Source: Capsicum annuum | Lineage: Eukaryota; Streptophyta; Magnoliopsida; Solanales; Solanaceae | Length of the DNA: 64,000 bases | Assembly: GCF_002878395.1 (NCBI RefSeq) | Contig: NC_061114.1 | Location: forward strand, 140,232,986-140,296,985 | Direction of reading: 5' to 3' | Shown here: positions 46,906 through 58,143 of the stretch, in pieces | Numbering within the stretch: the stretch's first letter is position 1 | How the letters are laid out: every line of letters begins with the position of its first letter | Made by a program: the position numbers and the translations under genes | Notes under the pieces: model-generated | What the model was told of the DNA's origin: nothing | Seen by the model: only the letters and a program-made list of their open reading frames with translations | The model's database searches: none

Positions 46906-47420
46906 ATATATCATGATCTCAAGGAGATATATTGGTTTAATGGTATGAAAATGGATATGGCTGATTTTTTGGCCAAATGCATAGTATGTTAACAAGTAAA
47001 AGTTGAGCACATGAGACCTGGTGGGTTGTATCAAGAAATTGATTTGCCCAAGTAGAAATGGAAGGTAATCAATATGGATTTAGATGCTAGTCTTCCTCGG
47101 TCTTGGAACTAATTTGATTTGATTTGGTTCATCGTGGATATGATGAAAAAGTCTGCTCAATTCTTACTAGTAAGGACTACCTTTTCAGCAAAGGATTAAG
47201 TGAAGTTATATCTTCGAGAGATTGTGAAGCTGCATGGGGTAGTTATTTTGATTATCTCTATTCATTATACATAGTTTTTATCTTATTTTTGGAGGATATG
47301 CTTCGAGTATGTGTGATTAATTATGGTGGAAGTTAGGTTGAGCATATACCTTTGGTAGAGTTTGCATACAATAATATCTATCATTCTAGTATTTGTATGG
47401 ACCTTTTTGGGAATTGTATT
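46906..47420 (+). pseudogene. E5 integrase, with an internal gap
   Basis: IYHDLKEIYWFNGMKMDMAD (46905) and CIVC-QVKVEHMRPGGLYQEI open the domain. The first catalytic Asp is in VINMDLDASLP (47070). After VKLHGV (47227) the text jumps to FLEDMLRVCVINYGG (47288), so SDRG and the catalytic Glu region (GQAERT in relatives) are gone. YNNIYHSSI-like text follows at 47370. A second internal deletion is inferred. Confidence 0.8.
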
Positions 47421-47559
47421 ATTGGAGGGGTAGATCTCCTATTAGTTGATTCAAGCTTGGTAAGATGGAGATGTTGGGTCTGGATTTTGTCTATCAGGAT
47501 ATAAAAAAGGTGAAGGTGATTTTGGATAGTCATAAGGTTGCCCAAAGTCCCCAAAAATA

Positions 47560-48040
47560 CTACATAGATGTAAGACATAGAGACTTAGAGTTTGAGGTTG
47601 GGATAAGGTGTTTCCTAAGGTATCTCCTATGAAAGGATTAATGCGATTTGGTAAAAAAGGGAAGCTCAGTCCCTATTACGTTGGTCACTATGTGGTTCAG
47701 CGAAGGGTTGGTAATGTAGTTTATGAATTTGAGTTTTCTTGTGGTTTGAGCTCCGTTCATCTCGTATTTCATGTTTCCATGATAAGGAAGTACATATACG
47801 ATCCTTCTTCTATTATTCATTTCTAGGGGTTGTGTATCTCAGACTCTCTGTCTTATGGAGAGGTCCCGGTCGAGATCTTGGATAGGCAGGTTCATTGGTT
47901 GCAGACCAAGGATGTGGCTTTGGTTAAGGTTCTTTGGTGGAACCATAAGGTGGAATAAGATACACGGGAAGTGGATGAGGACATGAAGTCCAAGTATCCG
48001 GATCTATTTTCTACTCCTGGGATTTATGCAGAAGGTATGT
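47560..48040 (+). pseudogene. E5 integrase C-terminal region and chromodomain-like tail
   Basis: A 72-residue frame (47608-47826) with MRFGKKGKLSPYYVGHY and VHLVFHVSMIRKYI, then a TAG, then SYGEVPVEILDRQVHWLQTK and VKVLWWNHKVE and MKSKYPDLFS to about 48010. Better preserved than the rest of the element. Confidence 0.8.
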
Positions 48041-48217
48041 GTTCTTCAACACATCTTTATTTTTTAAGTTTGATAAAGAAAACATTAATATATTTTAATC
48101 TTTGTTTTTGTACTTAGCTAAAGATTGGGAACATATTTGATTATGAAAATGACTCATGCATGTGGTTACCCCTACCTTGTTCGTCATTCGGGGACAAATG
48201 TTCCTAGTAGGGAAAAC

Positions 48218-50721
48218 TGAAACGCCCAGGTTTATGGACCTTAGTAAGTTTCCTTGATTTCTGGTTTCTAGGAAAGATACAACTTAGGGTATCGAGTCAT
48301 ACACTTGAGTATAAGTGGTATGCTCTATTTGTATGCTGACCAGTGTTGGTTGGTGGGATGGATGTAGTTACTAGAATAGGTATGACTTAGGAGGTTCAAG
48401 TCATATTTGTGGATACAGGCTGTTTGGTTATATCAATTAACTTTAGAATTGGTATCTTAAGTTGGATCTAAGTAAGAGTGGCTCACCATGAGCCCTAATC
48501 TAGGGTACAAGTCGTACCATGGACTAGCTTGGTGGTCAATGTTCAAGCCTCCTAAAATTCTATTCTTCTAGGGGTATGGTCTATGGGTATTAGTCTTACA
48601 TTTGTATAGGACTTGGGTTTAGGTGTGTCGTACCTTTGAAAGTATTGGTCGCAAAGGAAAAGCCTAGGGTACGAGAGATGGGTACCACTCATAAAGAAAG
48701 GGTATGAGTCGTAAGGGTCAGTCATACCCTATGAGGGGAATTAAGTTCAATTTAAGTAAGGGTAATCTGGACATTCCCCACTTATCCTAATGAGGTCCCT
48801 CAAATTATATTGCACTTGGGATGTTATTTTCCCTACTATTCTATTCTTAAACACTTAGAAAACATTCTTAAATCCTCTCTAGAGTTCTTGGGCAAAGGAA
48901 GCTAGTGTTTCATCTTAAGAAGTAAAGTGGGGGCTTGTCTTAGTGATTTATATCTATAATCTTGGTTAAAGGTATATTTTCTTCCCTCAATGTTAGTTCC
49001 AACTAAAGGCATGGATTTTATACAACGTTTTCATGATTTGAATGTTGTATGATTTTGGGTTTTCAAAAATGACTTGGGGGTTTGGTGATAAATGCTTGAT
49101 TATGGCTTGTCCCATGTTTTAACTATGGTTTTATAGTATTAATGGTGGTTTTGGATAATTGGTTGCATGAGAATGGTTGTTTTGTGATTGGCTTTGATTT
49201 TGGAAACACTATGCCCCCAAGGTGTTTGATAAAATGCCTATAACAATGCTTTCACTATAATATTGGATTTTCAATGGAACTTATGGATGGTTTAAACTTC
49301 ATAATGGAACTTTAAACAATATGAATGGTTTAAATGAATTTGTAATGGTTTGTATTAATAGACATACTTGTGGGGTACAAGGGAATCCGCCAAGTTAACA
49401 TGGTAATTAATACTAGTTGGGCACATGCTAATCCCCCAAGTTAACTGGATAACAAGGTGTATGGGTATAAGGGAATCACTAGACCACTAAAAGGTTTGGC
49501 TATGGACAATACTTTAAAGTTATAGTTGGTATGATGATACCACTACTAAAAGCCTTGGTTAATAATAATGGAATAATGGTTTGGTTGAAAATTGATTTTA
49601 ATTTGGAAATAATCGCGGGGTGTGAAAGCTAACCTTAAAGGTGGGAGTCCAATGGATGAACACCGAAAACTCATGTTTTCCAATATGAGGGTTAGGTCAT
49701 AGCGACCTTATATGATACTCGTGAGCTACGCGGGAAACCTCTAGGAACAAGGTACATATGTATTATGGAGAGTCAAGGGTACATGGGAATCCCTGATTCT
49801 TATGGTATCTCCGGTCCATGAGGCTACATGTATCGGGGCTCGTTTAGGGGTTACACTGGACCCATATAGCCCGTGGATGGTTTCAGGATGGTTAAGTATC
49901 ACATACACATGTTAAAGGTTTTAAATGCATACTAAACCCGTTCCCTTCCACGACATCATTATATATATATGTATGGGCTGTGTGCATATGGATGGTCTTG
50001 GTTTTCTTAAATCACAATATTTTATCCTTATCATGAGTTCATGCTAGCATTCACGCGCTAGCCTATCTTCTATTGGATGTAACCCCACGTGATTCAAGAA
50101 TCAGTCGTTCTACTCCTCTTGCTTAGCATTCGGACATTTGGGGGTCAACTTTGGATTGAAGTTGTGAACTTCCATCTTTCCGAAAGGCTCTATTTCATGG
50201 ATGTTATTTCATACTTTTGATTATTTATGGATATTGGTTTTGACTATAGTTGGGGGGCATGTACCAACCGGATTTTCCTATATTTTTTTGTTTAGAGGCT
50301 TTTATGGGACTACTATGGGTTCAAATGGGCAGGATTGGTAAGGGTGCCAGCCTTGGTATTGGAATTGGTATTGGGCCTGACATCATTGGAAATTTTTTTT
50401 CATTTTTCTATCGTATTTCATTTTAGGATTGTATATTTAATTATTTATGGAAACTATTTAGTTATGGTCAGATTAATGGTTTTGGTTTGGTTTGGTATGG
50501 TTGAAAGATTTGTATGGGACGGATTGACACGGTTGCGTCGGTCACGGTCGTGATTCTATACCAGAGTCTTCATATGAGTTTCATACTATCTTGTAATATG
50601 TTTAAGATTCTGCCAACTTAGGGCAGATGGCTAGGGTTTGGGTTGGGTAGCGAGGGTGGACTCCTGCCCTAGCCATACATGGGGCACCCATTATGACAAG
50701 GCCCCAGGTCGGGTCAGGTCA
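48218..50721 (+). repeat. E5 3' LTR
   Basis: Starts TGAAACGCCC and ends GGGTCAGGTCA, followed by TSD ATCCT. Full length 2.5 kb; the 5' partner lacks the last 330 bp or so. 50340-50385 holds GGTATTGGAATTGGTATTGG-type short repeats. No gene. Confidence 0.9.
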
Positions 50722-50997
50722 ATCCTCAAGGCTCTTAGTGAGCCACTTGTACTCGGAGCCTAGTCAAGTCACTAAGTTTCTAATTTGAGTGATGATCGTC
50801 CTAACGACTTGTCACCACCCCTAATGTCTCGTACCACCAAGTCGTTACCATAGTAAAACCCCAACCTCCATCCATTGGACACCTCATGATTTGGGGTAGC
50901 CTGACCTATACCCATATTATACGACTTGTATGGTTAAGTCATCAATAGGACTGAGAGCTCAAAGCTCAGGAAATTTCCAAGGGACCAGGGTGTTTCA
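50722..50997 (-). repeat. E4 3' LTR, proximal part
   Basis: On the minus strand it begins TGAAACACCC at 50997, right after the purine run GTGGGGGAGAAT (51009-50998), which is the polypurine tract. It runs to the E5 insertion at 50726/50722 (TSD ATCCT) and continues at 33125. Words such as ACGACTT and its complement AAGTCGT recur at 50804, 50838 and 50921. Confidence 0.8.
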
Positions 50998-51099
50998 ATT
51001 CTCCCCCACTAAGATCATTCGTCCCCAAATGATAGGACAAGGAATTGACTAGAACGATCAAACTCCAAACGCGTCTACTCTTAGCTTTCACTAAGTTAG

Positions 51100-51778
51100 A
51101 AAACAAAGATGTTAAGAATAAAACATACTTTATGCATGATCTTCCAGAGTGGAAAACAAAAACGGATACTCGGTCATCATGTCCTCTTAATATTGCTAAG
51201 TAGCCTCTTCAACCTTGTGGTTCCTCCATAGAAGCTTTACCGAAGCTACATTCTTCGTCTGCAACCGACGATATTGCCGATCCAAGATTTCAACAAGGAC
51301 CTCCTCATATAATAGGGAATCTGAAATACCAATATCCTTGACAGGCACAATTTGTGATGAATCAGCTAACATATCATCAACATCGAGGCATAGAACACTG
51401 GGTGGATAGAGCTCAAACTAGAAGGCAGCTCTAATTCATATGCAACATTTCCAAACCCTTATAAAAACCAAGTATGAACAACCATACAGGGGACTGAGCA
51501 TCCCCTTCTTCCCAAATCGCACAACCTTTTCATGGGAGACACCTTCAAGAACACCCTATCCCCAGCCTCAAACTTTAACCTCCTACTCCTTCTATTTGCA
51601 TAGGACTTTTGGTGGCTTTGGGCAGCTTTAAGACTATCTCAAATAACCTTCACCTTCTCTATGGCTGGGTGAACAAAATTCAAACCAAACATCTCTGCCT
51701 CACCTCAAACCACCCAATAGGATTCCTACACCTCCGAATATACAAAGCCTCAAACGTTGTTATCCCAATGCTAGAGTG
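51100..51778 (-). pseudogene. E4 integrase C-terminal region and chromodomain-like tail
   Basis: On the minus strand, RFGKKGMLSPLYG (about 51520-51480) is the conserved post-core block of chromovirus integrases. DILDRQYRRLQTK-like text (about 51280) and VKLLWRNHKVEEAT (about 51230) form the chromodomain-like tail, ending MTEYPFLFS near 51165. Stops and shifts fragment it. It corresponds to 1334-1830 in E1 and 47560-48040 in E5. Confidence 0.7.
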
Positions 51779-52430
51779 CTAGCTGTTATTGTATGAAAAA
51801 TATATAAGAGGTAAATACTCAACCCCACTTCCACCATAATTAATCACATGAGCTCGAAGCATATCTTTAAAAGTTTTAATAGTTCTTTCCTCTTGACCAT
51901 CCAACTTCGATAAAAAGTCATACAAAGACTCATCTTCATCCCCAAACATTTCAAAAATGACCACCAAAACTGTGGTGAAAATTATGAACCACGATCCGAG
52001 ATGATAGAAATAGGCACCCTATGCAACATCATAATCTCTTGGAGGTACAACCTTGCGTAATCCTCTGCCAAAATATTAGTCCTCACTTGCAAAAAGGGAG
52101 AAGACTTAGTCATCCTATCCACAATGACCCAAGTTGAATCTAAATGATTTCGAGGCTGAAGAAGAATGGAAATAAAATATAAATTTATCACCTCCCACTT
52201 CCACACAGGCAACTCAATGTCCTGATACAATCCTCCTGGCCTCAAGTGCTCAACTTAAACTTACTAACACACCATGCACTAAGCGACAAAATTAGCCACA
52301 TCCCGCTTCATATTATTCCACCAATATATCTCCTTAAGGTCATGATACATTTTCATCGAACCAAGATGAATAGTGTTATGTGACTCATGCACCATAGCTA
52401 ATATCCTCTCTCACAATCCATCTATGATGA
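51779..52430 (-). pseudogene. E4 integrase zinc-binding region and core
   Basis: HDLKEIYWWN-like text at about 52330 marks the zinc-binding region. The core starts in an 87-residue frame (52245-51982) with VINLYFISIL where the family has INMDF: the first catalytic Asp is replaced by Tyr. The second Asp is kept in ISDRGS (about 51990). The core resumes in another frame (51967-51779) with GQEERTIKTFKDML, keeping the catalytic Glu. Dead by both the frameshift and the missing Asp. Confidence 0.8.
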
Positions 52431-52983
52431 GAACGCATATTCTCTCTTGGTACGGCAAGGTGCCGTCACCACTAATCTCAAAGGCCATTACCTTCTACCC
52501 ACCTATATTACCCTTGATCCTTATAAAGACAGGATCCAATACTTGTTTATAATTTATTTCCTCACCAAGAGATGACTGCACTACTTTTTCCACTAACACA
52601 CCACCATCTTCAGAGTCAAAGAGACAAACTCGAAGGAAGCGAAATAGTGAATATCTTTCACCTACTCCATCTTTCCTTCATCCACATGAGCTAGAATCCC
52701 CATAGATAACTTGCTAAGAGCATCAGCTACCATGTTAGCCTTACCTGGATGGTATTGAAGACTCGTGTTATAATCTTTGAGTAGCTCAAGCCATCTCCTT
52801 TGCATGAGGTTCAACTTTTTCTGAGTAAACATATATTGCAGGCTATTATAATTGGAAAAATATCCACATGCAGTCCATAAAAATAGTGATTCCATGTTTT
52901 CAACGCGAATACCATAGCCGACAATTCTAAGTCATTATACGGATAGTTATTCTCATACACCTTCAACTGTCTAAAGGCATAAG
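52431..52983 (-). pseudogene. E4 RNase H, second part
   Basis: Begins at the E7 insertion with YAFRQLKVYENNYPYNDLEL, then a frame change near 52850 and LQYMFTQKKLNLMQRRWLEL and VADALSKLS (52730-52700), the usual RNase H end. The residues before the insertion are at 55301-55478. Linker to integrase follows down to 52431. Confidence 0.85.
52979..52983. other. E7 left TSD (ATAAG)
   Basis: Perfect copy at 55296-55300. Removing E7 and one copy restores continuous RNase H text in E4. Confidence 0.95.
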
Positions 52984-55295
52984 TGTAAAACCCCATAAAG
53001 TTCCCTGATAGTCTAAACCTTTATAGCATGTCAAGTGAAGCCTTATTTTGTCTCTAAAAGATTTAGGAATGACTTCCAAAGTGATTAGATTTTAAACCAT
53101 ATAGAGTTTTCCTTAAAAAAGACTATATCGTGTGGGAAATTGAATTATCATTCCAATGATACCCTTTTCATCAAAATCCAACATTGAAAGAGAAAGATAT
53201 TGAAGTTTTTTACAAAGAGCAATCTGAACTACCCAGGTGCGATGGAGAGATCCAACGAACCGTCGAGCTAGTACTAGACCATCACCCAGACCATCGTAGT
53301 AGAGGCAACCAGTACACTCTCTGGCTAAGTGAGATGGTTAGGCCGATGGACCATCGATCTAGCGACGAACTGTCATCCAAGACGTCGTAGATGAGACAGT
53401 GATTCCAACCATCACAGATCTCGTTCAGTATTTTTATGTAATTTTTGAAAGGACCTTTTGGTCTTTTGCCACCCTTTTACCAATTAGATATATTCAGAAT
53501 AAAGAAAATACCATCATATCTATTAAAAACAACAAGACCTAGGATTTTCTCCCTCAAGAGCAAACTCAATTCCTTCTCCAAGTACTTTAAGATTCCACCA
53601 TAATTTCTTTAAATTGAGTTAAGATTCAAAATTTCCTAATCAAAAGTTTCAAGAACCCTTACTCAAGAGTTCAAAAAAGATCCTCAAGAAAGCTTATTCA
53701 TCTAAGGTCAAAATCTAAGGTATGTGGGGTTTGAACAAAAGTAACCCTTTCACCCTTGTGCCTAAAAGCTTACTTTAAACTATAAATTTCTGCAATTTAT
53801 GAGATTTTTCCATGAAAATCAAGTTTGGGCTTATACCCATTTCCATTAATTGAAAGATTTTGATATTTACCATGAATTGAGAGTTGAATTACATGATTTT
53901 AACTATATTCCATGCCTACTGATAAAAATTATAGATTTCAAGATACCTTATGAGTAATTGCATTCTTAAGCATGAATTTTTAGATGTTGACTTGAGAATT
54001 ACTATTTGGGTCAGTCGACCCCCTTTTAAAGATTGTTTTTCAAGATTGATTGGGTCATAAGTACCCCATAGCTAAGCTATTTTCAAATTTTAAGTAAAGA
54101 TTTGACCCTTTTGGGTCTAAGCTATGATAGGAGTCCACACTAGTTACACTTTAAAGACAAGAGAAGTATATTTGGTCCTTATTATGGACCCTTGAATTAT
54201 TTTAAGGTGGATTTCTTAAAAGTTCTGAGCTTATGTATGGGAGTAGTATTTTTCACCGAGTTAGGTATGATTCCAAGGACTCATACCCCAGAACTACGTG
54301 CTACCATAGGTTTCTAATTTACCCCAAGTGGGTTAAGATAAGTGATCACTAAAGTTAAGGTTCTACTACGATGGTAAGGATAGTACAGCTCTCCCTAGCG
54401 TGGGCAAGACGTTGGACTCCATGTGGTTTACATGGTTTATCTAGGTTAAGAGAAACTCCCAAAGTAGTCCCCTACTCTAATTAATATAAAAGTTTCCTAA
54501 GTAGCAAAGTTCTATAGCCTCTAAGTTTTAAAGAAGTCATTTATTCTCTTTGAGATCAAAGTTCAAGTTTCGAGAACTAATATTTTAAGATTTCTCTTGC
54601 TTACCTATTTTGAGAATAAGATAGAGAATACGAGTTTTAGAACTAATATAATGACTCACGAGATTGATGATTTATGCCTTATTATACACGATTTATGATA
54701 TTCAGTTTTATTTAGGCTATGCGAGTCATTTATAGCTGCATGCATGATTTCTATTAAGATTGATACTATTGTCTTAATTAAGCATACAACCCCATATACT
54801 CAGTACATCCTCAAATAACTGAACCACATACACGCCTGTATGCTACATTGTCTCATAATGTTGGTTCAGGTGCTCAATCCCAGCAGTGATAGTGATCTCC
54901 AAGCATCTTATCTACATCCTTATCCTTGGTGAGTCCTCATGGTTCGAGGATCTATATTTGTAGCTTTTCCTCTTTCATAGAGTTTTGAGTTTTACTTTTA
55001 GATCATTACGAGTCAGTTGGGGGTCTGTCCCAATGGCCCTCCAGTTTTAGTAGTAGAGGCTTTGTAAGACTAGACTGGCAGTTGAAGTTGTGTTCCAGAC
55101 TATTAGTATTTTTGCTATTACGACATTATTTCCAATTATTTCAGATTATAGTTGGTACAATAAAGTATTATTGTTTACCTTATTTATCCTACAGCAAGTA
55201 TTAGAAGTAGTAAAAGACTCAAAGGGTTAGCTTAGGGCTACTTGTAGCCTTAAGCACCCGCGTGACATCTCGGGATGGGATTTCGGGGAGTTACA
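52984..55295 (+). repeat. E7: solo chromovirus LTR (2312 bp)
   Basis: TGTAAAACCC at the start and GAGTTACA at the end with TSD ATAAG on both sides and no internal region. Structure follows the E1 LTR: a start of the same type, CAAGAACCC-rich text near 53650, TAGTACAGCTCTCCC near 54388 and a matching end (AAAGGGTTAGCTTAGGGCT near 55219). A solo LTR arises when the two LTRs of an element recombine and the middle is lost. The middle holds no gene; a 68-residue frame at 53184-53390 reflects the GC-rich modules. Confidence 0.95.
53241..53424 (+). repeat. E7 LTR: two modules with 91-92-bp period
   Basis: GATGG at 53241 and 53333 (92), CGTCGAGCTA at 53261 and CATCGATCTA at 53352 (91), CATCGTAG at 53292 and CGTCGTAG at 53383 (91). 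The words ACCATCG and CGATGGT-like are mutual inverted complements. Confidence 0.75.
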
Positions 55296-55300
55296 ATAAG

Positions 55301-55478
55301 CTATCACCTTCCTATGCTGAATTAAAATGCCTCTAAGACCCATACAGGATGTATCATCATATACCACAACTCTATCAGTGCCTTTAGGTAAAGTCAAGAA
55401 TGGCGCCAAAGTTATCTTATGGTTCAGCTTCTCAAAGTTGTCCTCACAAGCATCAGACCATAAGAACTTCACCTTTTT
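55301..55478 (-). pseudogene. E4 RNase H, first part (split by E7)
   Basis: FLWSDACEDNFEKLNHKIT (from 55472) and the RNase H start VVYDDTSCMGLRGILIQ, followed by HRKVIAY at the junction. The text after E7 (YAFRQLKVYE) is exactly what should follow. The family's first catalytic Asp in SDAS is here within YDDTS. Confidence 0.85.
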
Positions 55479-56200
55479 TTAAGTCAACTTAGTCAATGGG
55501 GTAGCTATAAAAGAGAAAATTTTCAAAAATCTTATGTAATTACTAGCAAAACTTAAGAAGCTCTGAATATCTATTGGATTCACGGGTCTAGACCACTTTT
55601 TAACCAACGCAACTTTTTGCGGATCCACCATGATCCCTTCACTAGAAATGACATGGCCCAAAAAAGTGGTAGCATTTAGCCAGAATTCATATTTTGAAAA
55701 TTTGGCAAACAATTGTTGCTCCTTCAGGGTCAGCAACATATTGCAGAGTTGATCGACATGATCCACTTTACGCTTAGAGTACACCAGAATAATATCTATG
55801 AATACGATTATGAACAAATCAAAAAACTTATGGAAGACTCTTTTTATGAAGTTCATGAAGGCAGTCGGGGCATTAGTCAACCCAAAAGTCATGACTAAAA
55901 AATTAAAATTCCCATATCTAGTATGGAAGGCAGTTTTAGGGATATCTACTTTCCTAATCCTTAACTGATGATACCCCAATAAAAGATCAAACTTTAAGAA
56001 AAACTTAGTACCATGAAGCTGATCAAACAAATCACGTATACTTGGAAGAGGGATTGTAATCAATACACATCTGATAGGAACCATCTTTCTTATGAATGAA
56101 AAACACTTGTGCACCCCACGGAGATACACTAGGATGGATGAAAATTTTGTCTAAAAGATTCTTTAGTTTCTCCTTAAGGACCTTTAATTCAACTGGAGCC
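55479..56200 (-). pseudogene. E4 reverse transcriptase
   Basis: A 216-residue open frame from 56129 to 55479 with the blocks FDLLLGYHQLRI, FNFLVMTFGLTNAP, FIDIILVYSK, KYEFWLNATTFLGHV and PVNPIDIQSFLSFASNYIRF in the right order. The catalytic YxDD box reads FIDI: the second Asp is Ile. KFDLLLGYHQ keeps the first palm Asp. Upstream, the part before LRGVHKCFSF is in other frames. It is long and open but cannot be active. Confidence 0.9.
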
Positions 56201-56599
56201 ATTATACACTGGGGGATAGAAATAGTATGATTTTCAAGAACAAGATCTTTCCCAAAATCAATATGTCTATCTGGAGGAACACCAGGAAATCATAAGGGAA
56301 GACCTCAAGAAATTCATTCAGCACTGAGTCAAAATATAAAGAAGGACCTTTCGAGTTAGAATCTTTAACCCAGAACAAATGATAGAGACACCCCTTTGCG
56401 ATGAGCCTCTGAGCTCTAAGTTATTATATGAACCTTTCATTAGGATCTAGGGAACTACACTCCCATGTAATAACCAGCTTATTAGGGAATTTAAAGATGA
56501 CCTTATGAGTCAAACAGAGTAAAGATGCCTAGCATGAGTGTAACCAATCCATCCATAATATAACATCACAATATACCAAGTCTAATTCAAACAGATATA

Positions 56600-56840
56600 C
56601 CATGGTCTCTTGACCACCCGAAAATACCACATATCCTCTATATACTCTTTAAGACACCATAGAGTCACGTACTGGCGTATAAATATAAAAAGAGTCTGAA
56701 ATACACTGTGGACCAAAATCAAAATGTACAACTACAAATAAGGTCACATAAGAGAGAGTGGACCCCAAATCAAGTAAAAAGTATACATCACAGAAAAAGA
56801 ATTTCAACATAACAGTAACGACATATGGTGATGTCTCAAA
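56600..56840 (-). pseudogene. E4 aspartic protease
   Basis: On the minus strand, YFLLDLGSTLSYVT (about 56785-56745) is the chromovirus protease motif, with Asp-Leu-Gly-Ser-Thr. VYRGYVVFSGG and VYLFELDLVYCDVIL-like text follows (about 56650-56560). The same domain in E5 is at 46042-46302. Only short open frames remain. Confidence 0.75.
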
Positions 56841-57085
56841 CTCCAGACAAGTAGTACGAGCATAGAGTTAGTTCTGGCCAACATCAGAGCCATATGGTGC
56901 ACCCTTTTGTACAGGAGCTGAAGAAGAGCAACACGAACCTTTTTTTCCTATAATCAACCTTACCAACAGGAGAGCTTTGAATCATCTATTCTAAATGACC
57001 TCAATTGAAGAACTTGTCCTTTCTTATATCACGTTATCCCTAATGTAATCGACCATAAATTTATAAGAAGGATGGGATAGGCTAA

Positions 57086-58143
57086 TTAGGCACCACTAGC
57101 CTGATATTGTGCACTTTGTGCTGTATTATTTTTGCCACCATGAAAATGCCTGTTACCCAATGGCTTTTGGTAGGGAGCACTAGCCATCGAGTAAGACCTC
57201 GAAGTGCCCCACTTCTCTTTGGTCCAATTTCTACCATCCTTGCCACTCTGATGTTGGCCACTACCTTGCATAGAAAATCTACACTTCTCGCTCCGCCTTT
57301 CCCCTGTATCTGCCTTCTTCTTCTTATCCTCGTCAACCTGCTTCTTCTTCTCTTCATCAACCTGCGGCATGTAAATAACTAACTTAGAGATGCCTATGTC
57401 CTTGTTTAACAAGGCTGCCTAACTCTCCAAAATCAAGTGTTGGGACAACTCAAAAGCAAACTTCCTCATTCTAGACCTTAAGATCGAGACCAACTATGAA
57501 GCATAATAAGATAACTGGTAAAACTTCAAGGCATACTTCTTGACTGACATCTTGCCTTGCTTCTGATTAACAAACTCTTTTACTTTTGCCTTTCTTAATG
57601 TCCGGTAAAAGAAGTGGTCCAGAAAAGTACTACAGAAATCATCCCAGAGGGCTAACTAATCATCGTCACCCCTAGATTGTTCTCATTCCTCATACCATTG
57701 GTATGCTATATCTTTCAGTTGGCAGACAAAAAATTCCACACCCTCCACATTCATAGCATGCATAATGAAGAAGATCTTCTCCATCCCATCAACAAAACCT
57801 TCAGGATCCTCCTCAACTTTAACACTAGTGAACACATGAGGGTTTATCTAGATAAATTGGCCAATCCTTGTGGCCACAAAAGATGGAGTAAAAGATATAC
57901 CTTGCTCAGACTGAGAAGATACAACTAATTAAACATATGGATATACTTACAAAACTCAAAATTAATCACATCCACCAGAGGTGCTTGAGAAGGACTAGAG
58001 GGGGCCTGTGGAAAACTAAGAGGGAAATTTGGAACTAGACCCCTTGACCGATATTAGACCCCATAAGCAGGATGTGTCCCAACAATGTTATCCTCGGGTG
58101 GGATAGAGGAGATTCCATGAACTTCATATTTTCTGGGAGGCAT
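57086..58143 (-). pseudogene. E4 gag
   Basis: The likely start is MPPRKYEVHGI at 58143, close to E5 gag start MPR-SET. The retrotransposon gag domain shows FLSANLKDIAYQWYEE (about 57720), FLDHFFYRTLRKAKVKEF (about 57610) and MSVKKYALKFYQLSYYA (about 57550). A Lys/Glu-rich stretch DEEKKKQVDEDKKKKA follows (57360-57310) and the frame ends at 57086 after TAQSAQYQASGA. No classical CCHC knuckle is evident. Several stops between 58090 and 57410. Confidence 0.75.

Larger units (their letters stand above)
33126..50721 (+). mobile_element. E5: plus-strand chromovirus nested in E4, split by E6
   Basis: LTRs 33126-44517 (net 2.2 kb after removing E6) and 48218-50721 (2.5 kb) flank an internal region of 3.7 kb. 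TSD ATCCT at 33121-33125 and 50722-50726 is intact. It has a primer-binding site resembling the initiator tRNA-Met type, gag, protease, a truncated RT, no RNase H, a gapped integrase and a chromodomain-like tail. LTR start TGAAAYRCCC and related CCAATAC-type repeats show it is related to E4. Confidence 0.9.

Noticed and set aside
57107..57382. 91-residue plus-strand frame
   Set aside because: Mirror of the E4 gag end; Leu-rich only because the sense strand is Lys-rich.
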